A stretch of 64,000 bases of DNA. It comes from Jannaschia sp. GRR-S6-38 (lineage in GTDB: Bacteria > Pseudomonadota > Alphaproteobacteria > Rhodobacterales > Rhodobacteraceae). Of this stretch, positions 42,511 through 51,147 are shown piece by piece. Numbering within the stretch: the stretch's first letter is position 1; each line of letters begins with the position of its first letter. Under the pieces are notes generated by a model that ran no database searches, was not told the DNA's origin, and saw only the letters and a program-made list of their open reading frames with translations. Location: assembly GCF_029853695.1 (NCBI RefSeq), contig NZ_CP122537.1, positions 2,129,501-2,193,500 on the forward strand. Reading direction: 5' to 3'. The position numbers and the translations under genes are program-made.

Positions 42511-43491
42511 CTAGAGCAGCCCCTCGGCGCGGAACTGCGCCGCCATGTCCGTGGCGGGGCGGGGGCCCATATGGCCGATCACCTCGCGCGCGCAGATCAC
42601 GCCCATCCGGGCCGCCGTTTCCAGGTCGCGGCCCGTCGACAGCCCGTAGAGGAAGCCCGCCGCGAACTGGTCGCCCGCCCCGGTCGCGTCGACCACCGGC
42701 ACCTTCTGGACCGGCGAGACGACATGCGCGTCGCCGTTGCGCACCCAGACATCCGCGCCCGAGCGGGTGCAGACCACGGTCTCACAGACCTCGGAGGCGA
42801 GACCCACCGCGCGCTCGAGGTCCTCGGTTTCGTAGAGCGTCGTCCATTCGGCGGCATTGCCGATCGCGATATCCATGTCCTCGGCGATCAGGCGCTGGAA
42901 ATCGGCGCGGTGGCGGTCGGCGCAGAACGGGTCCGAGATGGTGATGGCCGAGCGCCCGCCCGCGGCCTGCATCTTCCCCGCTGCCTCCTGGAAGGCGGTC
43001 TTCCCCTCGTCCTTGTCGAAGAGATAGCCCTCGAGGAACAGGAGCCCCCCGCCGCCGAACACGTCCGGCACGTCGGCCCGGCCCAGATCGGCGCCCGCGC
43101 CCAGATAGGTGTTCATCGAGCGCTCGCCATCGGGCGAGACGAAGATCATCGAGCGCGAGGTCGGCAGGTCCGCCGCCCGCGGCGGGTTCGGGAAGGCCGT
43201 GCCCGCGCCCTCCATCGTGCGCGCGTAGAATTGGCCCAGCGCGTCGTCGCGCACCTTGCCGATGAAGGCGGTCGCCAGGCCCAGCGCGCCGATCCCCGCC
43301 AGCGTGTTCGCGACCGAGCCGCCGGGCGCCTCGACCCGCTCGGACATCGCGGCATAGAGCAGCTCCGCGCGCTCGCGTTCGATGAGCTGCATGATCCCCT
43401 TCTCGATGCCCATCTGGTCCAGGAAGGTGTCGCTCGAGGGCGAGATCACGTCGACGATCGCGTTGCCGATGCCGATCACGTCGTAGCTCAT
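42511..43491 (-). CDS. PfkB-family sugar/nucleoside kinase, adenosine kinase-like
   Basis: 326 aa. PfkB signature 1 region GGSVANTLAGIGALG and signature 2 VVDATGAGDQFAAGFLYG (catalytic Asp in GAGD) are present; the N-terminus YDVIGIGNAIVDVI and the context GDERSMNTYLGA-like stretch (GERSMNTYLGAGADL) resemble bacterial adenosine kinases/PfkB kinases of Rhodobacteraceae. ATG 43491 follows AGGACA. It would phosphorylate a nucleoside or sugar; a purine role suits the purine operon elsewhere in the window but is not proven. Confidence 0.85.
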   Translation of the reverse strand: MSYDVIGIGNAIVDVISPSSDTFLDQMGIEKGIMQLIERERAELLYAAMSERVEAPGGSVANTLAGIGALGLATAFIGKVRDDALGQFYARTMEGAGTAFPNPPRAADLPTSRSMIFVSPDGERSMNTYLGAGADLGRADVPDVFGGGGLLFLEGYLFDKDEGKTAFQEAAGKMQAAGGRSAITISDPFCADRHRADFQRLIAEDMDIAIGNAAEWTTLYETEDLERAVGLASEVCETVVCTRSGADVWVRNGDAHVVSPVQKVPVVDATGAGDQFAAGFLYGLSTGRDLETAARMGVICAREVIGHMGPRPATDMAAQFRAEGLL

Positions 43492-43540
43492 GGATGTGTC
43501 CTTTCATGTCGGGATCGGATCGGCTGCGCCGCTGCGATCC

Positions 43541-43590
43541 GCCGGGGGCGCCGCTCCCGGACCCCCGGAGTATTGCGCGACCCGTGATGG
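43541..43590. repeat. Palindromic repeat copy between PfkB and nth genes
   Basis: GCCGGGGGC, then CCCGGACCCCCGGAGTATT (43556-43574), four variable bases and GACCCGTGA; matches the copy within xdhB at 30 of 32 bases of this block. It ends 10 bases beyond the nth stop (minus strand). Confidence 0.8.
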
Positions 43591-43600
43591 GGAGGCGGGG

Positions 43601-44251
43601 TCAGGGCGCGGGCGTCTTGTCCTCGTAGGGGCAGAGATCGGCGATCGGGCAGGCGGGGCATTTCGGCTTGCGCGCCGTGCAGATGTAGCGGCCGTGCAGG
43701 ATCAGCCAGTGATGCGCGTGGCGCTGGTATTCGGCGGGGACGTGGTCCTCGATGGCGCGCTCGACGGCGTCGACATCCTTGCCGGGCGCGATCCGCGTGC
43801 GGTTGCCGACGCGGAAGATATGCGTGTCCACCGCCTGGGCCGGATGCGCCCACCACATGTTCAGCACCACGTTCGCGGTCTTGCGCCCCACCCCCGGCAG
43901 CGCCTGCAGCGCGGCGCGCGACGACGGCACCTCGCCGCCATGCTCCTCCTCGAGGATGCGGCTGAGCGCGATGACGTTCTTGGCCTTGTTGCGGTAGAGC
44001 CCGATCGACTTGATGTGCTCGGTCACGCCCTCGAGCCCCAGCTCCAGCATCTTGCGTGGCGTGTCGGCCACCGCGAAGAGCTTGCGCGTCGCCTTGTTCA
44101 CGCCCGCATCCGTGGCCTGCGCCGACAGCGCCACCGCCACGACCAGCGTGTAGGCGTTGACATGCTCCAGCTCGCCCTTGGGCTCCGGCTCGGCGGCCTG
44201 GAAGCGGGCGAAGATCTCGCGCTGGACGGGGTAGGGCAGGGCTCTCGACAT
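43601..44251 (-). CDS. nth: Endonuclease III
   Basis: 216-aa DNA glycosylase/AP lyase for oxidised pyrimidines. Helix-hairpin-helix LPGVGRKTANVV with catalytic Lys124, catalytic Asp142 in VDTHIFRV, and a C-terminal [4Fe-4S] cluster loop C-x6-C-x2-C-x5-C (CTARKPKCPACPIADLC). ATG 44251. Divergent from an Ada-like gene, giving a small DNA-repair pair. Confidence 0.97.
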   Translation of the reverse strand: MSRALPYPVQREIFARFQAAEPEPKGELEHVNAYTLVVAVALSAQATDAGVNKATRKLFAVADTPRKMLELGLEGVTEHIKSIGLYRNKAKNVIALSRILEEEHGGEVPSSRAALQALPGVGRKTANVVLNMWWAHPAQAVDTHIFRVGNRTRIAPGKDVDAVERAIEDHVPAEYQRHAHHWLILHGRYICTARKPKCPACPIADLCPYEDKTPAP

Positions 44252-44354
44252 CGCCCGCGTTGTGGCGGGCCGGGGCGGCGCCCGCAACCCGCATGTTCCG
44301 GGTCGCGCGCCCGCGCCGGGCTGCGATATCGTCGCAGGGAAAGGAGCCCGCGCC

Positions 44355-45254
44355 ATGACCCGCCACGACCCCGTCACCGAGAGCGATCACGGCTATCACT
44401 GGGCCGTCATGCGCCGCGCCATCGACCTGATCGACGCGCGCGCGGACGATCCGCCCTCGCTCGAGGATCTGGCCGCCGAGATGCGGATGAGCCCCGCGCA
44501 TTTCCAGCGCCTGTTCTCGGCCTGGGCGGGCGTTAGCCCAAAGCGCTTCCAGCAATACCTGACGCTGGGCCATGCCCGCGCGCTGCTGCGCGAACGGGCG
44601 ACGATGCTCGAGACGGCGCATGCGACGGGCCTGTCGGGCACGGGCCGGCTGCACGACCTGTTCCTGCGCTGGGAGGCGATGTCGCCCGGCGATTACGCGC
44701 GGGGTGGCGCGGGGCTGGTGATCCGGCACGGCTGGGTCGACGGCCCGTTCGGCGACACGCTGGTCATGGCCACCGATCGCGGCATCTGCGGGCTGGCCTT
44801 CGCGGCTGAGACGGGGCGCGACGCGGCGCTGGCGGATATGGCCGCGCGCTGGCCCGTGGCCGAACACCGTCCGGACCCGTCCGTGGCCGATCTGGCAGGC
44901 GGTCTCTGGGGCGGCGGCGGCGAGGCGCGGCTGCACCTGATCGGCGCGCCCTTCCAGATCAAGGTCTGGGAGGCGCTGATGCAGGTCCCCTCGGGCCATG
45001 TGACCACCTACGGCGCCATCGCCGCACGCATCGGCAATCCCCGGGCCGTGCGCGCGGTGGGCACCGCGGTGGGCCGCAACCCGGTCTCCTGGCTGATTCC
45101 CTGCCACCGGGCGCTGCGCAAGTCGGGCGGGATCGGCGGCTATCACTGGGGCCTGCCGGTCAAGCGCGCCATGCTGGCCTGGGAGGGCGCGCGCGCCGAT
45201 GCGGCCGGCGAGGCGGGCGGCGACGCCGGGGCAGGGGCCGCGGCCCGGGCCTGA
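44355..45254 (+). CDS. AraC-type regulator fused to O6-methylguanine-DNA methyltransferase (Ada-like, no Zn-Cys domain)
   Basis: 299 aa. Residues about 15-115 form an AraC/XylS double helix-turn-helix (SLEDLAAEMRMSPAHFQRLF); residues about 120-290 are the methyltransferase domain with the DNA-recognition segment VPSGHVTTYGAIA and active-site PCHR (Cys250). The N-terminal AdaA phosphotriester domain of E. coli Ada is absent, so the adaptive switch, if any, must differ. ATG 44355 has AAGGAG 10 bases upstream. A 103-base divergent region is shared with nth. Confidence 0.92.
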   Translation: MTRHDPVTESDHGYHWAVMRRAIDLIDARADDPPSLEDLAAEMRMSPAHFQRLFSAWAGVSPKRFQQYLTLGHARALLRERATMLETAHATGLSGTGRLHDLFLRWEAMSPGDYARGGAGLVIRHGWVDGPFGDTLVMATDRGICGLAFAAETGRDAALADMAARWPVAEHRPDPSVADLAGGLWGGGGEARLHLIGAPFQIKVWEALMQVPSGHVTTYGAIAARIGNPRAVRAVGTAVGRNPVSWLIPCHRALRKSGGIGGYHWGLPVKRAMLAWEGARADAAGEAGGDAGAGAAARA

Positions 45255-45289
45255 CGTCGCCCGATGACCGCGCCGCGTTATTGCCTAGC

Positions 45290-45305
45290 GCGGGCCCGGG
45301 CCCGC
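45290..45305. other. 16-bp perfect GC palindrome
   Basis: GCGGGCCCGGGCCCGC lies 36 bases after the Ada-like gene, in the 172-base gap before the OmpA gene. Without a T-run or known consensus it may be an inefficient terminator or nothing. Confidence 0.3.
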
Positions 45306-45426
45306 ATGTGACCGGCGGAGCGCCGCGCATGGCCGGTCCGATCCGGCTTTCCGCTGGAACGGGCCGCGTCGGCCATGCGTTGAAGCGCCGCACAACTGGA
45401 ATTCCTCATTTGCGGAAGAACTCGAC

Positions 45427-46077
45427 ATGACCACCCTCAAGCTTCCCTTCGCCATCGCCGTCTCCGGCGTTCTGGGCCTCACCGCCTGCGTCGACACCAC
45501 CACGGGCGAGCCCAACCGCACCCGCAGCGGCGCGCTGATCGGCGCGGGCATCGGCGCCGCGGCCGGCGCGATCGCGGGCGACGGCAGCCGCGCCGACGAG
45601 ATCGCGGCCGGCGCCATCGCGGGCGGCCTGATCGGCGGCGCCATCGGTGCCAACCTGGACCGCCAGGCCGCCGACCTGCGCCGGCAGCTGGGCGACGACC
45701 GCATCACCATCGTCAACACCGGCTCCGAGCTCATCGTGACGATGCCGCAGGACATCCTCTTCGCCACCGATTCGGCGACGCTGCGCCCCGACCTGCAAAG
45801 CGACATCCGCGCGCTGGCGGGCAACCTGCAGCAATATCCCAACACGACGGTCCAGGTGATCGGCCATACCGACAACACCGGCGCCGCCGCCTACAACCAG
45901 GACCTGTCCGAGCGCCGCGCCCGCTCGGTCGCCAGCGTCCTGATCAATCAGGGCGTCTCGTCGCGCCGCGTCGTCTCGATCGGCCGCGGCGAAAGCCAGC
46001 CCATCGCGTCGAACCAGACGCCGGCCGGCCGCCAGCAGAACCGCCGCGTCGAGATCGTGATCACGCCCAACGTCTGA
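45427..46077 (+). CDS. OmpA-family outer-membrane lipoprotein with glycine zipper (YiaD-like)
   Basis: 216 aa. Lipoprotein signal peptide with lipobox LTAC (Cys at about residue 21). Residues about 35-80 are a Gly/Ala-rich glycine-zipper (GALIGAGIGAAAGAIAGD); residues about 95-213 form the OmpA C-terminal peptidoglycan-binding domain with ATDSATLRPDLQ, VQVIGHTDNTGAAAYNQDLS and the NRRVEIVI terminus. GGAAG is 9 bases before ATG 45427. Anchors the outer membrane to the wall. Followed by a strong terminator. Confidence 0.93.
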   Translation: MTTLKLPFAIAVSGVLGLTACVDTTTGEPNRTRSGALIGAGIGAAAGAIAGDGSRADEIAAGAIAGGLIGGAIGANLDRQAADLRRQLGDDRITIVNTGSELIVTMPQDILFATDSATLRPDLQSDIRALAGNLQQYPNTTVQVIGHTDNTGAAAYNQDLSERRARSVASVLINQGVSSRRVVSIGRGESQPIASNQTPAGRQQNRRVEIVITPNV

Positions 46078-46100
46078 CCCCGATTACAGGCAGGACCGCG

Positions 46101-46131
46101 CGGCCCCCGGAGCGATCCGGGGGCCGTTTTT
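46101..46131 (+). terminator. Rho-independent terminator of the OmpA-family gene
   Basis: CGGCCCCCGGA, loop GCGA, TCCGGGGGCCG, then TTTTT: perfect 11-bp stem and U-tract. The clearest intrinsic terminator in the window. Confidence 0.92.
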
Positions 46132-46150
46132 CATTGGCATCCCCGCGAAG

Positions 46151-46169
46151 TGGTCATATCTCTTTACCA
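46151..46169. promoter_or_regulatory. Possible FadR/PdhR-type operator upstream of the GntR gene
   Basis: TGGT (46151-46154) and ACCA (46166-46169) form an inverted pair with 11 bases between, 16 bases before the ATG. TGGT/ACCA half-sites are the core of FadR-subfamily operators, though usual spacing is shorter. Autoregulation inferred. Confidence 0.4.
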
Positions 46170-46184
46170 ATCGGGGGATCGTGG

Positions 46185-46952
46185 ATGCCTTTTCAGAAGA
46201 TCGAGGCCGAGAAGCTCGCGGCGGCCGTCGTGCGCCAGATCGAGGGGCTGATCCTGCACGGCATCCTGCGCCCGGGCGACCGGCTACCGCCCGAGCGCGA
46301 ACTCTCCGAACGGCTGGGCGTGTCGCGCCCCTCGCTGCGCGAGGCGGTGGCCGAACTGCAGGCGCGCGGCCTGCTGGCCAGCCGCGCCGGGGCCGGTGTC
46401 TACGTGGCCGACGTGCTGGGCAACGCCTTCTCGCCCGCGCTGACCCGGCTCTTCGCCAGCCACCAGGACGCGCTGTTCGACTACATCGCCTTCCGCCGCG
46501 ACATGGAGGGGATCGCCGCCGCCCGCGCCGCGCGGCAGGGCTCGGACACCGATCTCGCCGTGGTGGACGCCGTGTTCCGCAAGATGGAGGCCGCCCATTC
46601 CAAGCGCGACCCGTCCGAGGAAGCGGCGCTCGACGCCGATTTCCACATGGCCATCGTCGAGGCGTCGCATAACGTCGTGCTGCTGCACATGATGCGCTCG
46701 ATGATGGATCTGCTGCGGCAGGGCGTGTTCTACAACCGCTCGGTCATGTTCAAGCAGCGCACCACGCGCGACACGCTCCTGGACCAGCACCGCGCCATCA
46801 ACGAGGCGCTGCAGGCCCGCGACCCCGAGGCCGCGCGCGCCGCCGCCGAGGCGCATCTGACCTTCGTGCGCGGCTGCATGCGCGACCAGCGCGAGGCCGA
46901 CCGCCACGAGGACGTGGCCCGCCTGCGGCTGGAGCAGGAGGTCGGGCGCTGA
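46185..46952 (+). CDS. GntR family (FadR subfamily) transcriptional regulator
   Basis: 255 aa. N-terminal GntR winged helix (GLILHGILRPGDRLPPEREL and LGVSRPSLREAVAELQARGLL, residues about 20-75), C-terminal FCD all-helical effector domain (about 95-235) with metal-site residues likely in DADFHMAIVEASHN and LDQHRAINEAL. Close in style to PdhR/LldR, which respond to pyruvate or lactate. ATG 46185 follows GGGGGA. Converges with ptsP. Confidence 0.92.
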   Translation: MPFQKIEAEKLAAAVVRQIEGLILHGILRPGDRLPPERELSERLGVSRPSLREAVAELQARGLLASRAGAGVYVADVLGNAFSPALTRLFASHQDALFDYIAFRRDMEGIAAARAARQGSDTDLAVVDAVFRKMEAAHSKRDPSEEAALDADFHMAIVEASHNVVLLHMMRSMMDLLRQGVFYNRSVMFKQRTTRDTLLDQHRAINEALQARDPEAARAAAEAHLTFVRGCMRDQREADRHEDVARLRLEQEVGR

Positions 46953-46965
46953 GCCGCCCCCGCGC

Positions 46966-49197
46966 TCACCGCGTCCGCAGATACTCCATCACCGCCGGGC
47001 GCACCGTCTGCTCGCCCTCGTCGCGCGCATCCTCGATCACGCGCCGCACCTCGCCCAGGTTTGCGCGCAGCAGCAGGTGCTTTACCGGTCCGATCGAGGC
47101 CGGGCGCATCGACAGGCAGCGCAGCCCCATCGCCGCGAAGCACAGCGCCTCGACCGGCCGGCCCGCATCCTCGCCGCAGAAGCTGACCGGCGTGCCGGCC
47201 TCCTCGCAGCGGGCGACGATCTTCTCGATCAGCGACAGGAAGCTGACGTTCAGCGTGTCGTAGCGCTTGCGCACGCGCTCGTTCTCGCGATCGGCGGCGA
47301 AGAAGAACTGCTTGAGGTCGTTGCCGCCGATCGAGATGAAATCGGCCTCCTCGAAGAAGCGCCGCGGCGCGAAGGCCAGGCTCGGGGTCTCCAGCATCGC
47401 GCCGACGCGGATCGCTTCGGGCAGGGGGTGGCCCATCACGCGCTCGCGTTCGATCTCGCGGTGCAGATGCTCGCGGGCGGCGAGATACTCCTCCATCTGC
47501 GCGATAAAGGGGAACATCACCTGCAGCGGGCGGCCATTCGCGGCGCGCAGCAGCGCCTGGAGCTGCATCCGCATCACCCCGCGCTTGTCGAGACCCACGC
47601 GGATCGCGCGCCAGCCCAGCGCCGGGTTCGGCTCGTCCTGGCGCTTCATGTAGGGCAGCACCTTGTCGGACCCGATATCGAGCGTCCGGAAGGTCACCGG
47701 CTTCCCCTTCGCCGCGTCCATCACATGCGCATAGAGCCGCGCCAGCTCGCCGCGCTGGGGCACCTTGTTGCGGGTCAGGAACTGCAGCTCGGTGCGGAAC
47801 AGCCCCACGCCTTCGGCGCCCGACCCCGCCAGCGACGGCAGGTCCGCGATCAGCCCGGCATTCATCATCATCTCGATGCGCGCGCCGTCCTCGGTCACGC
47901 AGGGCGTGTCGCGGATCGTGGCGTAGCGCTCCTGCGCCTTCGCGGCCATCGCCAGCTTCTCGCCGAAGGCCGAGCGGACCATCTCGTCGGGCCGCAGATG
48001 CACCACCCCCTGGTCGCCATCCACCAGGATCGGATCGCCCGACAGCGCCTCGGTCGTGATGCCCTCCGCCTGCAACACCAGCGGCACCGCCCAGGCGCGC
48101 GCCACGATCGCGGCGTGACTGCCGACCGAGCCGCCCTCCAGCACCACGCCCTTCAGCCCCCGCCCGTATTCCAGAAGCTCGCCCGGCCCGATATTCTTCG
48201 CCACCAGCACCGCGTTCTCGGGCAGGTCGCCGCGGTCGCGGCCCTGTCCGGTCAGCATCCGCAGCAGCCGGTTCGACAGATCGTCCAGGTCGGCCAGCCG
48301 GTCGCGAAGGTAGGGATCGGCATTCTTCATCCGCGTCCGCGCCGCGGTCTGCTCCTTCTCGACGGCCGCCTCGGCGGTCAGGCCCGCGTCGATATCCTCC
48401 TCCATCCGGCGCAGCCAGGAGCGCGAATAGGCGAACATCCGGAACGCCTCCAGCACCTCGGTCTGCTCGCCGCCATGGTTCGGATCGTTGAGCATCTTGT
48501 CCACCGAAAGGCGCAGCGCATCCACCGCGCCGCGCAAGCGGGCCAGCTCGCGCTCCGGGTCGTCCGACACGAGGTTCGAGATCACCACCCGCGGATCGTG
48601 CAGATAGACCACCCCCTCGGCCGAGCCCTCCTGCCCGGTGATGCCGCGGATCAGAACCTGCTGGGCATGGCGCGGGCGCAGCGCCTCGCCCTCGCCGGTG
48701 AAGACGCCCAGCTCGGTCATCTCGGCCAGGACCATCGCCACGACTTCCAGCGCGTAGACCTCGTCCTCGGAATATTCCCGCGCGTCCTTCGACTGCACCA
48801 CCAGCACGCCCAGCCGCTCGCCCAGCCGCTGCACCGGCACGCCCAGGAACGAGGAAAACACCTCCTCGCCGGTCTCGGGCATGTAGCGGAAGCCCTTGGT
48901 CGCGGGCGCGTCGGCGGTGTTGATCGCCCGCCGCTTGCGCGCGACGCGGCCCACCAGGCCCTCGCCCAGCCGCATCCGGGTGACGTGCACGGCGGCCGGG
49001 TTCAGGCCGTGCGTGGCGCAGAGCTCCAGCGTCTCGCTGTCGCGGTTGAGATAGATCGAGCAGACCTCGGTCTGCATCGAATCCGCGACCAGATCGACGA
49101 TCCGGTCGAGGCGCGCCTGTCCCTGCGCCTCCTCGGCCATGACGGCCTGAAGCCGCCGCAGCAGCTTGCGGCTCTCGCTTTCCCGGGGTGCTCGCAT
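46966..49197 (-). CDS. ptsP: Phosphoenolpyruvate-protein phosphotransferase PtsP (nitrogen PTS EI)
   Basis: 743 aa. N-terminal GAF domain (about 15-165) that in EI-Ntr senses glutamine, followed by the EI domains: helical HPr-binding part, phospho-histidine in GSVGSHAAIVARA, and the PEP-binding barrel with EGVGLFRTELQFL, RTLDIGSDK, GWRAIRVGLD and the catalytic Cys in VSFCGEDAGRP. It passes phosphate from PEP to NPr and EIIA-Ntr. ATG 49197 follows GGAGG by 5 bases. In related genomes, as I recall, ptsP follows lysC directly; here a glucosidase gene lies between them. Confidence 0.95.
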   Translation of the reverse strand: MRAPRESESRKLLRRLQAVMAEEAQGQARLDRIVDLVADSMQTEVCSIYLNRDSETLELCATHGLNPAAVHVTRMRLGEGLVGRVARKRRAINTADAPATKGFRYMPETGEEVFSSFLGVPVQRLGERLGVLVVQSKDAREYSEDEVYALEVVAMVLAEMTELGVFTGEGEALRPRHAQQVLIRGITGQEGSAEGVVYLHDPRVVISNLVSDDPERELARLRGAVDALRLSVDKMLNDPNHGGEQTEVLEAFRMFAYSRSWLRRMEEDIDAGLTAEAAVEKEQTAARTRMKNADPYLRDRLADLDDLSNRLLRMLTGQGRDRGDLPENAVLVAKNIGPGELLEYGRGLKGVVLEGGSVGSHAAIVARAWAVPLVLQAEGITTEALSGDPILVDGDQGVVHLRPDEMVRSAFGEKLAMAAKAQERYATIRDTPCVTEDGARIEMMMNAGLIADLPSLAGSGAEGVGLFRTELQFLTRNKVPQRGELARLYAHVMDAAKGKPVTFRTLDIGSDKVLPYMKRQDEPNPALGWRAIRVGLDKRGVMRMQLQALLRAANGRPLQVMFPFIAQMEEYLAAREHLHREIERERVMGHPLPEAIRVGAMLETPSLAFAPRRFFEEADFISIGGNDLKQFFFAADRENERVRKRYDTLNVSFLSLIEKIVARCEEAGTPVSFCGEDAGRPVEALCFAAMGLRCLSMRPASIGPVKHLLLRANLGEVRRVIEDARDEGEQTVRPAVMEYLRTR

Positions 49198-49365
49198 CCG
49201 GCCCTCCTGCGTCCCGCCCCATCCTTAGCGGGCACGGACGGCGAAGGGGAGACCCGGCGAAGCCGCGCCGCGGCCTCGCCCGGCCGGCCCGCCCGGGCCC
49301 GCCGCGGCGCTTGCGCCACGCGCCCCGATCGGCCTAGCCCGGAAGGAGCGCAGCGGAGGCTCGCC

Positions 49366-50958
49366 ATGACCGACCCGCCCTGGTGGCGAAACGCCGTCAT
49401 CTACCAGATCTACCCGCGGTCCTTCCAGGACAGCGACGGCGACGGGGTGGGCGACCTGGCGGGGATCGTCCGGCGGCTTGATCACGTGGCGGGGCTGGGC
49501 GTCGATGCCGTCGCGCTCGCCCCGGTCTTCCCCTCGCCGATGGCCGACACCGGCTACGACGTCTCCGACCATCGCGGGATCGACCCGGTCTTCGGGTCGC
49601 TGTCCGGGTTCGACGCCCTGCTGGACCGCGCCCACGGGCTGGGCCTGAAGGTGGTGATCGACCAGGTGCTGTCGCGCAGCTCCGACAAGCACCCCTTCTT
49701 CGCGACCAGCCGCGCCAGCCGCGACAACCCCAAGGCCGATTGGTACGTCTGGGCCGAGCCCAAGCTCGACGGCACCCCGCCCAACAACTGGCAGGCCGTG
49801 TTCGGCGGCCCCGCCTGGCGGTGGGAGCCGCGGCGGCGCCAATACTATCTCGCCAATTTCCGACCCTCGCAGCCCGCGCTAAACTTCCACCACCCCGCGG
49901 TGCGGGACTGGGTGCTCGACACGCTGTGCTTCTGGCTCGATCGCGGCGTCGACGGGTTCCGGCTGGATTCCTGGAATTTCACTTTCCACGACGTCCAGCT
50001 GCGCGACAATCCCGCCGAGTCCCGCTCCGTGCCCTGGCCCGCCGGGCAGCCCTTCCAGATGCAGCACCAGCTCTTCCAGAAGAACCAGCCCGAGGCGCTG
50101 GCCTTCTCCGAGACGGTGCGCGCCATGCTCGACGGCTACCCGGGCGAGCGGGCGCTGGTGGCCGAGATCAACGAGTTTCACCATCCCGTCGCGCGGCTGG
50201 CCGAATACATCGCGCCCGGGCGGCTGCACATGGGCTTCCATCCGGGCTTCCTCGGCCCGACCTTCACCCCTGCCTTCGTCCGCGATCAGATCCGGACCTT
50301 CCGCGATGCCGCCCCCGGGGCCTGCGCCTGCTGGGCCTTCTCGAACCACGATGTCGACCGCCACCTGACCCGCTGGGCGGGCCACGCCATCGATGACGAC
50401 CGCTTCGCCATTCTCTGCGCCGCGCTCCTGCTGTCGCTCGAAGGCACGGTCTCGCTCTACCAGGGCGAGGAGCTGGGCCTGCGCTCCGCCGTCTTGACCC
50501 GCGAGGAGCTGCGCGACCCCGACGGTCTCGGCCACTGGCCGCAAGGGGCGGGCCGCGATGGTGCCCGCACGCCGATGCCGTGGGAGGCGCACGCCCCCCA
50601 TGCGGGCTTCACCGAGGGCACGCCCTGGCTTCCCGTCAAGCCGCCCGAGGCCGCGCGGGCCGTCGATACGCAGGCGGGCGTGCCCGGCTCGGTGCTGGAG
50701 CGCTATCGCCGCCTGATCGCCCTGCGCCGCGACCTCCCGGCGCTGCGCCACGGCGCGACGCGCGTCCTCGCCGCGCCCGCGCCGATCCTTGTCCTCGGCC
50801 GCGGCGAGGACGTGCTCTGCGTCTTCAACCTCGGGCCGAAGCCCGCCGCGGCGCCGCTGCCCGACGGCGACTGGACGCCGCGCGACGGCACCGTCGCGGG
50901 GGCGCAGGCCGGGCGCATCGCGCTCGACGGCAACGGCTGGGCGATCCTGTCGCGCTGA
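49366..50958 (+). CDS. GH13 alpha-glucosidase-like enzyme with altered region I
   Basis: 530 aa, catalytic (beta/alpha)8 barrel of the oligo-1,6-glucosidase/alpha-glucosidase subfamily. Nucleophile Asp201 in GFRLDSWNF, acid/base Glu268 in LVAEINEF, transition-state Asp329 in FSNHDVDR; calcium-site style DSDGDGVGDLAGI near residue 22. Region I normally reads D-x-V-x-(N/S)-H; here it is DQVLSRSSDKHP, with Arg104 (CGC) where His (CAC) is expected. That His contacts subsite -1, so activity or specificity may be changed. GGAGG lies 6 bases before ATG 49366. No transporter or regulator of sugar use is next to it. Confidence 0.9.
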   Translation: MTDPPWWRNAVIYQIYPRSFQDSDGDGVGDLAGIVRRLDHVAGLGVDAVALAPVFPSPMADTGYDVSDHRGIDPVFGSLSGFDALLDRAHGLGLKVVIDQVLSRSSDKHPFFATSRASRDNPKADWYVWAEPKLDGTPPNNWQAVFGGPAWRWEPRRRQYYLANFRPSQPALNFHHPAVRDWVLDTLCFWLDRGVDGFRLDSWNFTFHDVQLRDNPAESRSVPWPAGQPFQMQHQLFQKNQPEALAFSETVRAMLDGYPGERALVAEINEFHHPVARLAEYIAPGRLHMGFHPGFLGPTFTPAFVRDQIRTFRDAAPGACACWAFSNHDVDRHLTRWAGHAIDDDRFAILCAALLLSLEGTVSLYQGEELGLRSAVLTREELRDPDGLGHWPQGAGRDGARTPMPWEAHAPHAGFTEGTPWLPVKPPEAARAVDTQAGVPGSVLERYRRLIALRRDLPALRHGATRVLAAPAPILVLGRGEDVLCVFNLGPKPAAAPLPDGDWTPRDGTVAGAQAGRIALDGNGWAILSR

Positions 50959-50967
50959 GCGCCCGCG

Positions 50968-51078
50968 CTACTGCGCGGCGATCATCGGCGTCGGATCGGC
51001 GCCGAAGGCCGGCAGGATCAGGGCCATCGCCACGAAGACGAGCAACCAGAAAGGGGCGGATTGGGGAAGCTGGGTCAT
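50968..51078 (-). CDS. Putative 36-aa single-helix membrane microprotein
   Basis: ATG 51078 to TAG: short polar start MTQLPQSAP, one hydrophobic helix (FWLLVFVAMALILPAFG), and a short Pro-rich tail. The ribosome-binding site is weak. It lies in the 189-base gap between lysC and the glucosidase on the lysC strand. Membrane-helix composition argues for coding, but chance cannot be excluded. Confidence 0.4.
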   Translation of the reverse strand: MTQLPQSAPFWLLVFVAMALILPAFGADPTPMIAAQ

Positions 51079-51147
51079 GGCGCGAATTTGCCGCGCGACC
51101 CCTGAAGAACGCGATAACGCGCGGCTGTTATCCGATGCGCGCCCGGC

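Noticed and set aside
47077..49365. Long plus-strand open frame leading into the GH13 gene
   Set aside because: Antisense to ptsP; the GH13 protein begins at ATG 49366 with its own Shine-Dalgarno sequence.
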